Position numbers and translations under genes: made by a program
Shown: one piece after another, positions 24,475 to 33,842 of the stretch
Layout of the letters: every line of letters begins with the position of its first letter
How positions within the stretch are numbered: position 1 is the first letter of the stretch
The notes under the pieces: model-generated
Database searches by the model: none
The model's input: only the letters and a program-made list of their open reading frames with translations
Told to the model about the DNA's origin: nothing
Assembly (NCBI GenBank): GCA_902599335.1
Contig: CACKFA010000010.1
Span: forward strand, 1-34,597
Reading direction: 5' to 3'
Origin: an uncultured Pelagibacteraceae bacterium
GTDB lineage: Bacteria > Pseudomonadota > Alphaproteobacteria > Pelagibacterales > Pelagibacteraceae
DNA: 34,597 nt

Positions 24475-25187
24475 TGTCTATTAACAATATTTCTTTCATT
24501 TTACATAAACCACAACTCTCAGAAAATATTGGGGCATGCGCAAGGGGAATAAAAAATTTTAATTTTAATAAACTTATTGTTGTTGATCCTAAGCCAATAT
24601 TTCCTAATGATAAAATTTTAGCAACTTCAGTAGGTGCAAAAAATATAATTAATAAAGCAAAGAATTTTAAAAATTTAGAAATATCTTTAAAAAATATTGA
24701 TATTGTAATTGCAACATCAGCACGATTTAGAAATAAAAATATTAAACATATCCAATTAGAAGATTTAAAAAAAATTAATTTTAAAAAGAAAATAGCTTTT
24801 TTATTTGGTTCAGAAGCGTCTGGTCTTTCAAACAATGAAATAAGCTATGCAAATTATACTCTGCAAATTCCAACTAATCCTGATTTTAAATCATTAAATC
24901 TGTCTCACAGTTTAATAATAATTGCACAATATGTATCAAGTATAATTAATTCAAAAGCATCTTCTTTTAAGAAATCAAATAAAGTTAAATCAGCGTCTAA
25001 AAAAGAGATAGTTGCAATGGCAAATCTTTGTATAAAGAATCTTGAAGAGATAAATTTCTTTAAATCAAAAGAAAAGAAACCAATAATGCTTGAAAACTTT
25101 AGGAATATTTTTTATAGGATGGAATTATCAACTAAAGAAACACGTATTTTATCAGGGGTATTTGCCAGTTTAGGTAAAAAACGTTGA
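24474..25187 (+). CDS. trmJ: TrmJ-type tRNA 2'-O-methyltransferase (SPOUT)
   Basis: A 237-aa SpoU-family methyltransferase, likely adding 2'-O-methyl at position 32 of tRNA. SPOUT motif 1 is ENIGACARGIKNF (17-29), motif 2 is LFGSEASGLSNNEI (110-123), and motif 3 is SLNLSHSLIII (140-150). The C-terminal helical extension, with the late METLHRLF-like segment seen here as LENFRNIFYRMELSTKETRIL, supports TrmJ over TrmL. It shares a TAATG junction with the DUF1989 gene. Exact target nucleotide is inferred from family. Confidence 0.85.
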   Translation: MSINNISFILHKPQLSENIGACARGIKNFNFNKLIVVDPKPIFPNDKILATSVGAKNIINKAKNFKNLEISLKNIDIVIATSARFRNKNIKHIQLEDLKKINFKKKIAFLFGSEASGLSNNEISYANYTLQIPTNPDFKSLNLSHSLIIIAQYVSSIINSKASSFKKSNKVKSASKKEIVAMANLCIKNLEEINFFKSKEKKPIMLENFRNIFYRMELSTKETRILSGVFASLGKKR

Positions 25188-25215
25188 TTGACAAAATGAT
25201 GAGTAAGTTTATAAA
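25188..25215 (+). promoter_or_regulatory. strong promoter candidate of rpsD
   Basis: TTGACA (25188-25193) matches consensus fully; a 16-nt spacer leads to TATAAA (25210-25215), 5 of 6. It begins right after the trmJ stop. The start would lie near 25222, giving a leader of only about 6 nt before the rpsD ATG; there is no Shine-Dalgarno. Confidence 0.65.
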
Positions 25216-25227
25216 GCCCACTATTAA

Positions 25228-25845
25228 ATGACAAAAAGATTAAACTCTAAACATAAAATAGACAGAAGATTAAAAGTTAACCTTTGGGGAAGACCTAAAA
25301 GTCCTTTTAATACTAGAGCTTATGGACCAGGACAACATGGTCAAACAAAAACATCAAAGCCATCTGATTATGGAATACAGCTTCAGGCTAAACAAAAATT
25401 AAAAGCCTATTATGGTAACATTAACGAGAGACAATTTAGAAATATTTACAAAAAAGCAGTAATGCTCAAAGGTGATACTGGTGAAAACTTAATTGGTCTT
25501 CTTGAAAGACGATTAGACTCTGTGATTTACAGAGCAAAATTTGCAACAACAATTTTTTCAGCTAGACAATTAATCAATCATGGCCATGTAAAAGTAAATG
25601 GTAAAAAAGTGAATATTGGAAGCTATTTAGTTAGAGAAGAAGATTCAATTGAGATAAGAGATAAATCTAAACAACTTGCAATAATAGATATTGCTCTTGC
25701 AAATAAAGAAAGAGAAACTCCAGAATATATTCAGATGGATGAAAAAAACAAAAAACTAAAGTTTGTTAGAGTACCAAAATTTGATGAAGTACCATATCCA
25801 ATTGTTATGGAGCCTAATCTAGTAATTGAATATTATTCTAGATAA
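25228..25845 (+). CDS. rpsD: 30S ribosomal protein S4
   Basis: A 205-aa primary 16S rRNA-binding protein. The N-terminal part has [19 protein letters not shown] and YGPGQHGQ; the S4 RNA-binding domain begins at [15 protein letters not shown] and continues through [20 protein letters not shown] and [10 protein letters not shown]. The ending [14 protein letters not shown] is typical of S4. It lacks the N-terminal zinc cysteines of C+ S4 forms. It has its own promoter candidate, and stands alone rather than in an alpha operon. Its stop codon directly abuts that of the convergent grxD gene. Confidence 0.97.
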   Translation: MTKRLNSKHKIDRRLKVNLWGRPKSPFNTRAYGPGQHGQTKTSKPSDYGIQLQAKQKLKAYYGNINERQFRNIYKKAVMLKGDTGENLIGLLERRLDSVIYRAKFATTIFSARQLINHGHVKVNGKKVNIGSYLVREEDSIEIRDKSKQLAIIDIALANKERETPEYIQMDEKNKKLKFVRVPKFDEVPYPIVMEPNLVIEYYSR

Positions 25846-26184
25846 TTAGCTTTTAGCCTTAAAATTAATATTTTTGCTTTCAAAAAGTTTTGCTAATTCA
25901 CCACTTTCATACATTTCTTTAACAATGTCACATCCACCTATAAATTCATTTTTAACATATAGTTGTGGGATGGTTGGCCAATCACTAAAAACTTTAATAC
26001 CCTCTCTTAAATTTTGATTTTCTAAAACATTTATACCTTTAAAATTTACTTCTAGTATTTTTAAAATATTTGAAGTAGCCATTGAAAATCCACATTGAGG
26101 AGCGTCAGGTGTGCCTTTCATAAACAAACATACTTCGTTGTTTTCTATTTCTTTTTTTATTAAATCATTTGTTTGTTGATCCAT
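25846..26184 (-). CDS. grxD: monothiol glutaredoxin (CGFS type)
   Basis: A 112-aa Grx4/GrxD-type protein that binds a [2Fe-2S] cluster with glutathione and hands it on, often with BolA. The active site is MKGTPDAPQCGFS, with C31 as the monothiol and K23 for glutathione. WPTIPQLYVKNEFIGGCD carries the cis-Pro loop and GG motif. It begins directly after the bolA stop (TAA then ATG), with AAGGAG at 26196-26191, 6 nt upstream. It is the last gene of the sfsA-to-grxD cluster. Confidence 0.95.
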   Translation of the reverse strand: MDQQTNDLIKKEIENNEVCLFMKGTPDAPQCGFSMATSNILKILEVNFKGINVLENQNLREGIKVFSDWPTIPQLYVKNEFIGGCDIVKEMYESGELAKLFESKNINFKAKS

Positions 26185-26415
26185 TTAACTCTCCTTTGTT
26201 TTAATTGCTAATGCATGCAGTTCATTACCCATTCTACCTTTTAATGAGTTGTAAACCATTTTATGTTGCTCAATTTTACTTTTTCCAGAAAATAGAGATG
26301 AGGTAACTGTTGCTGAATAATGATTTCCATCACCTGCCAAATCTTGTATTTCAATAACTGCATCTGGCATTGCCTCTTTTATAAAATTCTCAATTTCTTT
26401 TAAATCCATCGCCAT
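26185..26415 (-). CDS. BolA-family iron-sulfur partner protein
   Basis: A 76-aa BolA/IbaG-type protein. The family core SKIEQHKMVYNSLKGRM carries the conserved Q-H-x-x-V-Y (H51), followed by ELHALAIKT (H67); H32 in GDGNHYSA lies in the upstream loop. BolA proteins pair with CGFS glutaredoxins to bind a shared [2Fe-2S] cluster, and the glutaredoxin gene is next. The start overlaps the purL stop (TAATG); a second ATG two codons later is possible. No Cys is present. Confidence 0.92.
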   Translation of the reverse strand: MAMDLKEIENFIKEAMPDAVIEIQDLAGDGNHYSATVTSSLFSGKSKIEQHKMVYNSLKGRMGNELHALAIKTKES

Positions 26416-28607
26416 TATTTACTCATATAGTTCGTAAGCCAACTTTTATTCGAAGTTGATAATTCGTCAATTGTAACTTTTGTCTTATCATTAATATATA
26501 GTTCATTTTCACTAATTGTCCCAAGTTCATCAAAATGGACTGCATTTTTATTCAATATATCCGCTACTTTTTTAAAATCTTTTTTGTTTATTTCTAGAAT
26601 ATATCTACCTTGATCTTCAGCAAACAAATATTCTATTTCATTAATTAAATATTTAGGTTTGTTAATATTTATACCCTTTTTTCCTTTAATACACATTTTC
26701 GCTACTGCAGTAATTAAGCCACCTAAAGAAACATCATGAGCACTTTTTATTAAATTATTATCAATCAATTTCAGCAACGTTTCTCCATTATTTTTTTCAT
26801 TAAATAAATTTACTTCTGGTGGAGGTCCATTTTTTTCATCTAAAATAGTTCTTGCAAATAAACTTTGATCAATATGTCCTTCAGTTTTTCCAATTACTAA
26901 AACTAAATTATCAACCTCTTTAAAATCCATAGTAATCATATTTTTATAATCTTTGATTAAACCAACACCACCAATTGCAGGTGTAGGTTTTATACCTTCT
27001 TCTTTTGTTTGGTTGTAGAAAGATACATTTCCAGAAACTACTGGAAATTTTAAATATTCGCTCGCTTCGCCGATACCTTGAACACATTCAACAAACTCAC
27101 CCATGTTTTCTTCATTTTCAGGACTACCAAAATTTAAACAATTAGTAATAGCAATTGGTTTTGCACCAACAGATATAAGATTTCTAAAACTTTCACAAAC
27201 TACTTGCTTTCCACCAGTTAAAGGGTGAGCCCAACAATAAACTGCAGATGAATCTACCGATGCAGCAACAGCTTTTTCTGTTCCATGAACTCTCACAACG
27301 CCTGCATCTCCACCAGGTTTTTGTATTGTATCTCCCATGACTGTATGATCATACTGTTGCCAAATCCATTCTTTGCTGCATACGTTTGGATTAGCTAAAA
27401 TTTTCTTTAATACATCAATAATTTTTAAATGTTTAATGTCTTCTTTTTTAATTTTATTCTTTTTAGGAAGTTTTGCTTTTTTCCATTTACGATCATACAT
27501 AGGAGAGTTTTCAACCAAAGTATTAACCGGAATGTCAGCAACTTTTTCTTCATCAAAATAAAGTTCTATTTTTTTTGACTTAGTTGTTTTACCAATCACG
27601 GCAAAATCTAAATTCCATTTATCAAAAATTTTTTTTGCATGTTCTTCTTTCCCATTTTCTAAAACAATTAACATTCGTTCTTGGCTTTCAGAGAGCATAA
27701 TTTCGTAAGGTGTCATTTTGGCTTCTCTACAAGGCACTTTGTTTAAATTAATTTCTATACCAAGGTTTCCTTTTGAGGCCATTTCAATACTTGAGGAAGT
27801 TAATCCAGCAGCACCCATGTCTTGAATAGCTATAATTGAGTCTCCTGCCATTAGCTCTAAACAAGCTTCTAGTAAAAGTTTTTCAGTAAACGGATCTCCA
27901 ACTTGAACCGTTGGTTTCTTTTCCTCGATTTTTTCATCAAAACTAGCTGAAGCCATACTTGCACCATGTATTCCATCTCTTCCAGTTTTAGACCCAACAT
28001 AGATAACCGGTTTATTTAAACCTGCAGCTTTAGAGTAAAAAATCTTATCTTTTTTAACTAATCCCAAAGTCATTGCATTAACTAAAATATTTCCATTATA
28101 GGAGCTATCAAAGCTTGTTTGACCAGCTATTGTTGGAACACCCATGCAGTTCCCATAACCGCCTATGCCATGAACTACACCTCTTAATAAATTTTTAGTT
28201 TTTTTATGCTGTGGAGACCCAAAATGTATTGAGTTTAAGTTGGCAATTGGTCTTGCGCCCATTGTAAATACATCACGCATTATGCCACCAACCCCAGTAG
28301 CTGCTCCTTGGTACGGTTCAATAAATGAAGGGTGATTGTGGCTTTCAATTTTAAAAACTATTGCATCATTGTCCTCAATATCAATAACCCCAGCATTTTC
28401 TCCAGGACCTTGGATAACTTTCTTTCCTTTAGTAGGTAACTTCTTTAAATGTAATCTTGATGATTTATAAGAACAATGTTCATTCCACATTGCAGAAAAA
28501 ATCCCTAGTTCTGTGATATTAGGGGTTCTCTTTAATAGCTTACAAATTTTAGCGTATTCATCTTTCTTTAAACCGTGATCAACTGCTACTTGCTCGTTTA
28601 CAATCAT
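26415..28607 (-). CDS. purL: phosphoribosylformylglycinamidine synthase subunit PurL (small type)
   Basis: A 730-aa ATP-dependent synthetase subunit. It is the short form, which needs separate PurS and PurQ, both encoded just upstream. Motifs: MWNEHCSYKSS, FKIESHNHPSFIEPYQGAATGVGG-type block (as ESHNHP and GAATGVGG), MLSESQERMLIV, and a second half with VCESFRNLISVGAKPIAI. The order of two AIRS-fold halves is intact. It overlaps purQ by ATGA and bolA by TAATG. It converts FGAR to FGAM using ammonia from PurQ. Confidence 0.96.
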   Translation of the reverse strand: MIVNEQVAVDHGLKKDEYAKICKLLKRTPNITELGIFSAMWNEHCSYKSSRLHLKKLPTKGKKVIQGPGENAGVIDIEDNDAIVFKIESHNHPSFIEPYQGAATGVGGIMRDVFTMGARPIANLNSIHFGSPQHKKTKNLLRGVVHGIGGYGNCMGVPTIAGQTSFDSSYNGNILVNAMTLGLVKKDKIFYSKAAGLNKPVIYVGSKTGRDGIHGASMASASFDEKIEEKKPTVQVGDPFTEKLLLEACLELMAGDSIIAIQDMGAAGLTSSSIEMASKGNLGIEINLNKVPCREAKMTPYEIMLSESQERMLIVLENGKEEHAKKIFDKWNLDFAVIGKTTKSKKIELYFDEEKVADIPVNTLVENSPMYDRKWKKAKLPKKNKIKKEDIKHLKIIDVLKKILANPNVCSKEWIWQQYDHTVMGDTIQKPGGDAGVVRVHGTEKAVAASVDSSAVYCWAHPLTGGKQVVCESFRNLISVGAKPIAITNCLNFGSPENEENMGEFVECVQGIGEASEYLKFPVVSGNVSFYNQTKEEGIKPTPAIGGVGLIKDYKNMITMDFKEVDNLVLVIGKTEGHIDQSLFARTILDEKNGPPPEVNLFNEKNNGETLLKLIDNNLIKSAHDVSLGGLITAVAKMCIKGKKGININKPKYLINEIEYLFAEDQGRYILEINKKDFKKVADILNKNAVHFDELGTISENELYINDKTKVTIDELSTSNKSWLTNYMSK

Positions 28608-29287
28608 TTTAAGTTGTTTATTAAATTTTTAAAAAATAATGATCCATCTTCACCGGATAAAGATGTATCAATCATTCTTTCAGGGTGAGGCATCATTCCT
28701 AGAACATTTTTTTTTTTATTAAATATACCAGCAATATTTTTTAAGGATCCATTAGGATTAAATTGATCTTCTATTTTTCCATTTTCATCACAATAGTTAA
28801 TAGCTATTTGATTATTATCTTCAATTTCTTTTAATTGATCATTAGTACAAAAATAATTTCCTTCATTATGAGCTATATGAAATTCTAAAACTTCGTTATC
28901 AACATTTTTAAAATATTTATTTTTTTTATCGTTAATTTTTACAAAAACGTTTTTACAAATAAATTCTAAATATTTGTTTCTAAGCAAAACACCTGGAACT
29001 AAACCAGTTTCTACCAATATTTGAAATCCATTACAGATACCCATAACCATACCACCTGAATTTGCAAAATTAATTACAGACTGCATTATTTTTGATTTAG
29101 ATGCCATACTTCCACATCTTAAGTAGTCCCCATATGAAAAACCACCTGGCAATACAACCAAATCACTTTTTGGTAATTCAGCATCAGCATGCCAAACCAT
29201 TTTGTTTTTAAATCCAAACTTTTTCAAAGCGACATCCATGTCTCTGTCACAATTTGAACCAGGAAAAGTAATAACTGATGATTTCAT
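28604..29287 (-). CDS. purQ: phosphoribosylformylglycinamidine synthase glutaminase subunit
   Basis: A 227-aa class I glutamine amidotransferase supplying ammonia to PurL. The nucleophile is C85 in VMGICNGFQIL; the catalytic His-x-Glu pair is H201/E203 in MMPHPERM. The N-terminal VITFPGSNCDRD and VVLPGGFSYGDYLR are PurQ-typical. It lies 3 nt after purS and overlaps purL by ATGA. Confidence 0.97.
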   Translation of the reverse strand: MKSSVITFPGSNCDRDMDVALKKFGFKNKMVWHADAELPKSDLVVLPGGFSYGDYLRCGSMASKSKIMQSVINFANSGGMVMGICNGFQILVETGLVPGVLLRNKYLEFICKNVFVKINDKKNKYFKNVDNEVLEFHIAHNEGNYFCTNDQLKEIEDNNQIAINYCDENGKIEDQFNPNGSLKNIAGIFNKKKNVLGMMPHPERMIDTSLSGEDGSLFFKNLINNLK

Positions 29288-29290
29288 TGA

Positions 29291-29533
29291 TTACTTTGGA
29301 TCAATAATTTTATAATTTTCAATTACAAGATTTGCCAAAAGTTTTTTACACATTTCTTCAACTTTTGCTTTTGCTTTGTCGTTATCAGTTTCTTTAGTAT
29401 CTATTTCAAAATATTTACCTTGTCTAACCTCGTTAACATCTTCAAAACCCATTCCATCTAGAGTTTGATGAATAACTTTTCCTTGTGGATCAAGTACATC
29501 TTTTTTTAAAGTTATGATTACTGAAATTTTCAT
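29291..29533 (-). CDS. purS: phosphoribosylformylglycinamidine synthase subunit PurS
   Basis: An 80-aa structural subunit that bridges PurL and PurQ. The family pattern is [22 protein letters not shown], given here as [10 protein letters not shown] and QTLDGMGF, followed by VRQGKYFEI. Its start overlaps the purC stop (ATGA). Its presence confirms the three-subunit FGAM synthase. Confidence 0.96.
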   Translation of the reverse strand: MKISVIITLKKDVLDPQGKVIHQTLDGMGFEDVNEVRQGKYFEIDTKETDNDKAKAKVEEMCKKLLANLVIENYKIIDPK

Positions 29534-30315
29534 TTTTTCTTTCTTTTAACCGAAGATAATTTAGTTACATTTACTGCTGAAACATTAGATTGCTCATGAA
29601 GTATACCTAATCTTTTTGCAACTTCGGTATAGGCTGGTATTAAATCACCCAGATCTTTTCTAAATCGATCTTTATCTAATTTTTTTTCTGTAATACTGTC
29701 CCACAATCTGCATGTATCAGGACTAATTTCATCTGCTAAAATAACTTCATTATTTCCATCAATTTTAATTCTTCCAAATTCTAATTTAAAATCTATAAGT
29801 TTAATACCAACACCTCTAAACATCCCAATCATAAAATCATTAATTCTTAAAATCATTTTTTTAACTTTATCTATTTCTTGTTTTGACGCCCAATCAAATG
29901 CTAAAATATGTTCTTCAGATATTAATGGATCTCCAAGCTTGTCATCTTTCAAGCAGTATTCGATCAGAGGTTCTTTTAAAACAGTACCGTCCTCAATACC
30001 TAATCTTTTAGTAATTGAGCCTGTTGCAACATTTCTCACAATGAATTCGATTGGAATTATTTCTACAAGCTTTATAATTTGCTCACGCATATTTAATCTT
30101 TTTACTAAATGATTTTTAATTCCTATTTGAGAGAGGTTAGAGAGTATATGTTCTGATATTCTGTTATTTAGAACACCTTTACCTTCAATGGTAGTTTTTT
30201 TTTGATTATTAAATGCAGTAGCATCATCTTTAAAATATTGGATAACTAAGTTTTTATCATTTGTTGCATAAATGATCTTAGCTTTGCCTTCGTATAATTT
30301 TTTACCTTTTTTCAT
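29530..30315 (-). CDS. purC: SAICAR synthetase
   Basis: A 261-aa phosphoribosylaminoimidazole-succinocarboxamide synthase, adding aspartate to [14 protein letters not shown] (7-16), [24 protein letters not shown] and [12 protein letters not shown] are the family motifs in order. The C-terminal SSVKRKKK tail is slightly longer than a minimal PurC. It starts on a TAATG with purB. In many Alphaproteobacteria a DUF1476 gene sits between purB and purC; here the two overlap, leaving no room. Confidence 0.96.
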   Translation of the reverse strand: MKKGKKLYEGKAKIIYATNDKNLVIQYFKDDATAFNNQKKTTIEGKGVLNNRISEHILSNLSQIGIKNHLVKRLNMREQIIKLVEIIPIEFIVRNVATGSITKRLGIEDGTVLKEPLIEYCLKDDKLGDPLISEEHILAFDWASKQEIDKVKKMILRINDFMIGMFRGVGIKLIDFKLEFGRIKIDGNNEVILADEISPDTCRLWDSITEKKLDKDRFRKDLGDLIPAYTEVAKRLGILHEQSNVSAVNVTKLSSVKRKKK

Positions 30316-31607
30316 TATTTAAAAACTCTTCTAAAGATAAAATTTACATTTTTAAAGTGTTTAGAATAATTAAATATAGATTTTAGTTTTTTTGGGGAAA
30401 CTTTACTCATTATAAATTTATCAGATGAAATGACGTCAATTAAGTTTAAATTTTCGGCAAAACATTTTTTTGCATAAGATTGAATTAATCTATAAGATTT
30501 TTCTCTACTTAATCCTGTTTTAGTTAATTCCAACATAATTTCTTGAGAGAAAATTAAACCTTTTGTTAAATTTAAGTTTTCAAGCATTTTTTTAGGATAA
30601 ACAATCATGTTCTCTAAAATATTTGTAAGCCTAACCAATGCAAAGTCGGTTGTTATGTTTGCATCGGGTCCTATATTTCTTTCTACACTTGAGTGAGAGA
30701 TATCTCTTTCATGCCAAAGAGCTATATTTTCAAGCGCTGGTACAACTGCACTTCTAACCATCCTAGCTAAGCCTGTTAAATTTTCGCTTAAAATAGGATT
30801 TTTTTTATGTGGCATTGCAGAGGATCCTTTTTGATTTTTAGAAAAATATTCCTGTAGTTCATAAACTTCGGTTCTTTGTAGGTGTCTTATTTCAATTGCT
30901 ACTCTTTCAATGGATCCTGCAATAATACCTAAAACTGAAAAATAAAATGCATGTCTATCTCTTGGAATTACTTGTGTGGAAATTGGTTCAACTTTTAGAC
31001 CTAATTTTTTTGCTACATATTTTTCAACATTTGGACTGATGTTGGCAAATGTACCAACAGCACCAGATATTGCACAAGTTGATACTTCATCTATCGCATC
31101 TTTTAATCTATTTCTGTTTCTTTTAAATTCCTCATAAAACGAAGCTAATTTTAAACCAAATGTAATTGGCTCTGCATGAATACCGTGGCTTCTACCTATG
31201 CAAGGTGTAAATTTATATTTTTTTGCCTGTTTTTTTAAAACTTTTAAAATCTGATCTATATCTTTTAAAATAATTTTGCCTGATTGGACTAACTGAATAT
31301 TAAAACTTGTATCCAAAACATCTGATGATGTCATTCCTTGATGCAGGTACCGTGCTTTGATACCAGCTTTTTCGGTTACAGAGGTAAGAAATGCTATTAC
31401 ATCATGTTTTACCTCAGATTCTATTTTGTGAACTCTGCTTACACTAATTTTAGCTTTTTTTTTAACTATTGAAGCAACACCTCTTGGAATTTGACCAAGT
31501 TTTTCCATTGCTTCTGCAGCTGCAACTTCAACATCTAACCAGATTTTGTATTTATTTTCTTCTGACCAAATATTAGTTAATTCTTTTCGCGAGTATCTTT
31601 TAATCAT
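30315..31607 (-). CDS. purB: adenylosuccinate lyase
   Basis: A 430-aa fumarase/aspartase-superfamily lyase acting twice in purine synthesis (SAICAR to AICAR, and adenylosuccinate to AMP). Three conserved regions are visible: EVKHDV with H68, [11 protein letters not shown] (91-101) and the flexible signature loop [11 protein letters not shown] (261-271). H141 in [10 protein letters not shown] is the second active-site histidine. It lies 3 nt after map and overlaps purC. Confidence 0.96.
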   Translation of the reverse strand: MIKRYSRKELTNIWSEENKYKIWLDVEVAAAEAMEKLGQIPRGVASIVKKKAKISVSRVHKIESEVKHDVIAFLTSVTEKAGIKARYLHQGMTSSDVLDTSFNIQLVQSGKIILKDIDQILKVLKKQAKKYKFTPCIGRSHGIHAEPITFGLKLASFYEEFKRNRNRLKDAIDEVSTCAISGAVGTFANISPNVEKYVAKKLGLKVEPISTQVIPRDRHAFYFSVLGIIAGSIERVAIEIRHLQRTEVYELQEYFSKNQKGSSAMPHKKNPILSENLTGLARMVRSAVVPALENIALWHERDISHSSVERNIGPDANITTDFALVRLTNILENMIVYPKKMLENLNLTKGLIFSQEIMLELTKTGLSREKSYRLIQSYAKKCFAENLNLIDVISSDKFIMSKVSPKKLKSIFNYSKHFKNVNFIFRRVFK

Positions 31608-31610
31608 TAA

Positions 31611-32381
31611 TTATAAGTATGGAGGCTTTGAATAACCTTTAGCAGATTCTGTAAAGATTTCATAACCATTTTCAGTAATTCCTAACGTATGTTCAAATTG
31701 TGCAGATAAAGATTTATCTTTTGTAACAGCTGTCCAACCATCATTCAACATTTTTACGTCGTATTTACCTGCGTTTATCATTGGTTCTATAGTAAATGTC
31801 ATACCAGGTCTTAATTCTATACCTGTATTTTTTTTACCATAGTGTAAAATATTTGGTGGTTCATGAAATGTTGTACTTATTCCGTGACCACAAAAATCTC
31901 TGACAACTGAAAATCCTTTTTCTTCTACAAAAGATTGAATTTCATAACCAATATCTCCTAATTTAATTCCAGGTTTTAAAATTTTAATTGCTCTCATCAT
32001 GGATTCGTAAGTAGCATCTATAAGATTGTTTAACTTTACTGGAGTTTTTCCAATACAAAACATTCTGCTTGTATCACCATAATGTTCATCAACAATTGCT
32101 GTCACATCAACGTTTAAAGCATCACCTTCTTGTAAAATTCTATCAGAGGGTATTCCATGACATACAACATGGTTTAAGGACGTACATAAAGATTTTGTAA
32201 ACCCTCTATAATAGAGCGGGGCAGAGTACCCACCATTATCCCTTATAAATTCGAATCCTAACTTATCAATATAATTAGTTGAGATACCTTCTTTAATATT
32301 TTCAGTTAACATGTCCAAAGTTCTTGCAGCTAAATTTCCTGCAGCTCTCATTTTTTCAAATTTATCTTTATAATCAGTCAT
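31611..32381 (-). CDS. map: methionine aminopeptidase, type I
   Basis: A 256-aa enzyme that removes the initiator methionine. The five metal ligands are D92 (NVDVTA), D103 (HYGDTSR), H166 (FCGHGIS), E199 (TIEPM) and E230 (QFEHT). H173 in TFHEPP is the conserved second-shell histidine. Length is typical for bacterial type Ia. It overlaps sfsA by 8 nt and is followed by purB after 3 nt. Confidence 0.97.
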   Translation of the reverse strand: MTDYKDKFEKMRAAGNLAARTLDMLTENIKEGISTNYIDKLGFEFIRDNGGYSAPLYYRGFTKSLCTSLNHVVCHGIPSDRILQEGDALNVDVTAIVDEHYGDTSRMFCIGKTPVKLNNLIDATYESMMRAIKILKPGIKLGDIGYEIQSFVEEKGFSVVRDFCGHGISTTFHEPPNILHYGKKNTGIELRPGMTFTIEPMINAGKYDVKMLNDGWTAVTKDKSLSAQFEHTLGITENGYEIFTESAKGYSKPPYL

Positions 32382-33072
32382 CGATAATTTTTAATTTTTT
32401 GTCTATAAAAATCTTTTTAGAACTTATACAACATCTATACGCTAAAAAATTAACACCAGCTTTTTTAGCAATTAAATAGGCATTATAATATTCTCTATCT
32501 ATATCTTTAGCTATTTTAAAATATTTCATATTTTGGATTTGAACTAAAAATATTAAGTATGTTTTATAACCTTTTTTTATGGCATCAATAAGGGTTAATA
32601 AATGCTTAGTTCCTCTAGCTGTTGGAGCATCTGGAAATTCAGCAGTATCTTTATTTCTAAATAAAGTGACATTTTTAACTTCAACAAAAGCTTTTTGACC
32701 TTTTTTTTCTAACAAAAAATCAAATCTTGTTTCATTATTAAAAAAAACCTCAGGTTTTATAATATCATTATTCTTAAGCTCATTTATTAGATTATTTTTC
32801 AGACCATGCTCAACTATTCTATTGGCTATGTGAGTATTTACACCAACATAATTTTTTCTAGATTTAATAATCTCTAATCCATATTTAAGCTTTCGTTTTG
32901 GATCATTATTAGGAAGTAAATAAACATCATTTCCTTCATCCAACAATCCTTTCATTGATCCTGTATTAGGACAGTGAGCCGTGACAATTTTCTTACTTAG
33001 TTTTACATCAGTAAAGAATCTTTTATATCGTTTGATTAGTTTGCCTTTTATTAAAGACTTGGTAAATTCCAT
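32374..33072 (-). CDS. sfsA: SfsA-family protein
   Basis: A 232-aa protein of the SfsA family (named for sugar fermentation stimulation; proposed DNA-binding or nuclease role, not settled). Conserved blocks are AHCPNTGSM (32-40), TRFDFLL (115-121), FVEVKNVTL (129-137) and FPDAPTARGTKHL (146-158). The D and ExK residues fit a PD-(D/E)XK nuclease fold with an OB-like N-terminus. It is the first gene of the nine-gene minus-strand cluster, so its promoter may drive the purine genes. A perfect TATAAT ends 6 nt before its ATG. Confidence 0.93.
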   Translation of the reverse strand: MEFTKSLIKGKLIKRYKRFFTDVKLSKKIVTAHCPNTGSMKGLLDEGNDVYLLPNNDPKRKLKYGLEIIKSRKNYVGVNTHIANRIVEHGLKNNLINELKNNDIIKPEVFFNNETRFDFLLEKKGQKAFVEVKNVTLFRNKDTAEFPDAPTARGTKHLLTLIDAIKKGYKTYLIFLVQIQNMKYFKIAKDIDREYYNAYLIAKKAGVNFLAYRCCISSKKIFIDKKLKIIDD

Positions 33073-33078
33073 TACTAA

Positions 33079-33084
33079 ATTATA
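33079..33084 (-). promoter_or_regulatory. -10 candidate for sfsA and the purine cluster
   Basis: TATAAT on the minus strand, perfect consensus, with 6 nt to the sfsA ATG. A clear -35 is not visible (TTACTT at 18-nt spacing is weak). The spacing implies a leaderless mRNA. Confidence 0.5.
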
Positions 33085-33086
33085 TA
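33081..33086 (+). promoter_or_regulatory. -10 candidate for the cinA-like gene
   Basis: TATATA with 6 nt to the ATG at 33093; TTGGTA at 33059-33064 is 16 nt upstream as a weak -35. It overlaps the divergent sfsA -10 candidate. Confidence 0.35.
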
Positions 33087-33092
33087 TTTCAT

Positions 33093-33842
33093 ATGGATAA
33101 AAAAGTAAAAGTTAATGCATCAATTTTAATTATTGGTAATGAAATTTTGTCTGGTAGAACCCAAGACACAAATACCTCAACTTTAGCTATATGGTTAAAT
33201 TCAATTGGGGTAAATGTTTCAGAAGTTCGAGTAATACCTGATGTTGAAAAAACAATTGTGGATACTTTAAATTTACTTAGGTCAAAATATGACTATGTTT
33301 TTACAACTGGAGGTATAGGACCAACACATGATGATATCACTGCTCAATCAGTATCAAAGGCTTTTGGAATAAAATATGAAGTCCATAAAGAAGCTTTTAA
33401 AATTTTAGAAAAATATTATCAACCAGGGGAATTTAATGATGGTAGACAAAAAATGGCATGGATGCCTCACAATGCAAAATTAATTTTAAATCCAACAAGC
33501 GGCGCTCCAGGATTTAATGTTAAAAATGTTTTTTCTTTACCTGGCGTTCCCTCTATTTTGAAATCTATGTTAGGTGGTTTAACAAATGAAATTGTTGGTG
33601 GAGAACCAATCAAAAGCCTTACCATAAGTTTAAAAACAGTAGAAAGTGAAATAGCAAATTCTTTAACAAAAGTTCAAAATGATAATAAGGATGTTGAAAT
33701 TGGCAGCTACCCATTTTTTCATGCAGGTAAATTAGGAGTTTCAATAGTAATTAGATCTGAAGATCAAAGTAAAATTGATAATTGCAATTCGCAAATTTTA
33801 AAATTTGTGAGCGAAAAAAAAATTGAAGTAGTAGATCGTTAA
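33093..33842 (+). CDS. CinA N-terminal (MoCF-like) domain protein
   Basis: A 249-aa protein with the molybdopterin-binding-like domain of CinA: IIGNEILSGRTQDTN (13-27) and FTTGGIGPTHDD (70-81), then a second subdomain ending LPGVPSIL. Full CinA carries a C-terminal nicotinamide-nucleotide amidase domain, which is absent here. Such short forms are common in Alphaproteobacteria; the N-domain has been linked to ADP-ribose pyrophosphatase activity in some CinA proteins, so a role in nucleotide repair is possible. It overlaps the next gene by TAATG and is divergent from sfsA across 20 bp. Confidence 0.88.
   Translation: MDKKVKVNASILIIGNEILSGRTQDTNTSTLAIWLNSIGVNVSEVRVIPDVEKTIVDTLNLLRSKYDYVFTTGGIGPTHDDITAQSVSKAFGIKYEVHKEAFKILEKYYQPGEFNDGRQKMAWMPHNAKLILNPTSGAPGFNVKNVFSLPGVPSILKSMLGGLTNEIVGGEPIKSLTISLKTVESEIANSLTKVQNDNKDVEIGSYPFFHAGKLGVSIVIRSEDQSKIDNCNSQILKFVSEKKIEVVDR

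Noticed and set aside
24443..24835. Antisense 130-codon frame over trmJ
   Set aside because: Covers SPOUT motifs of the real gene on the other strand; no independent support.
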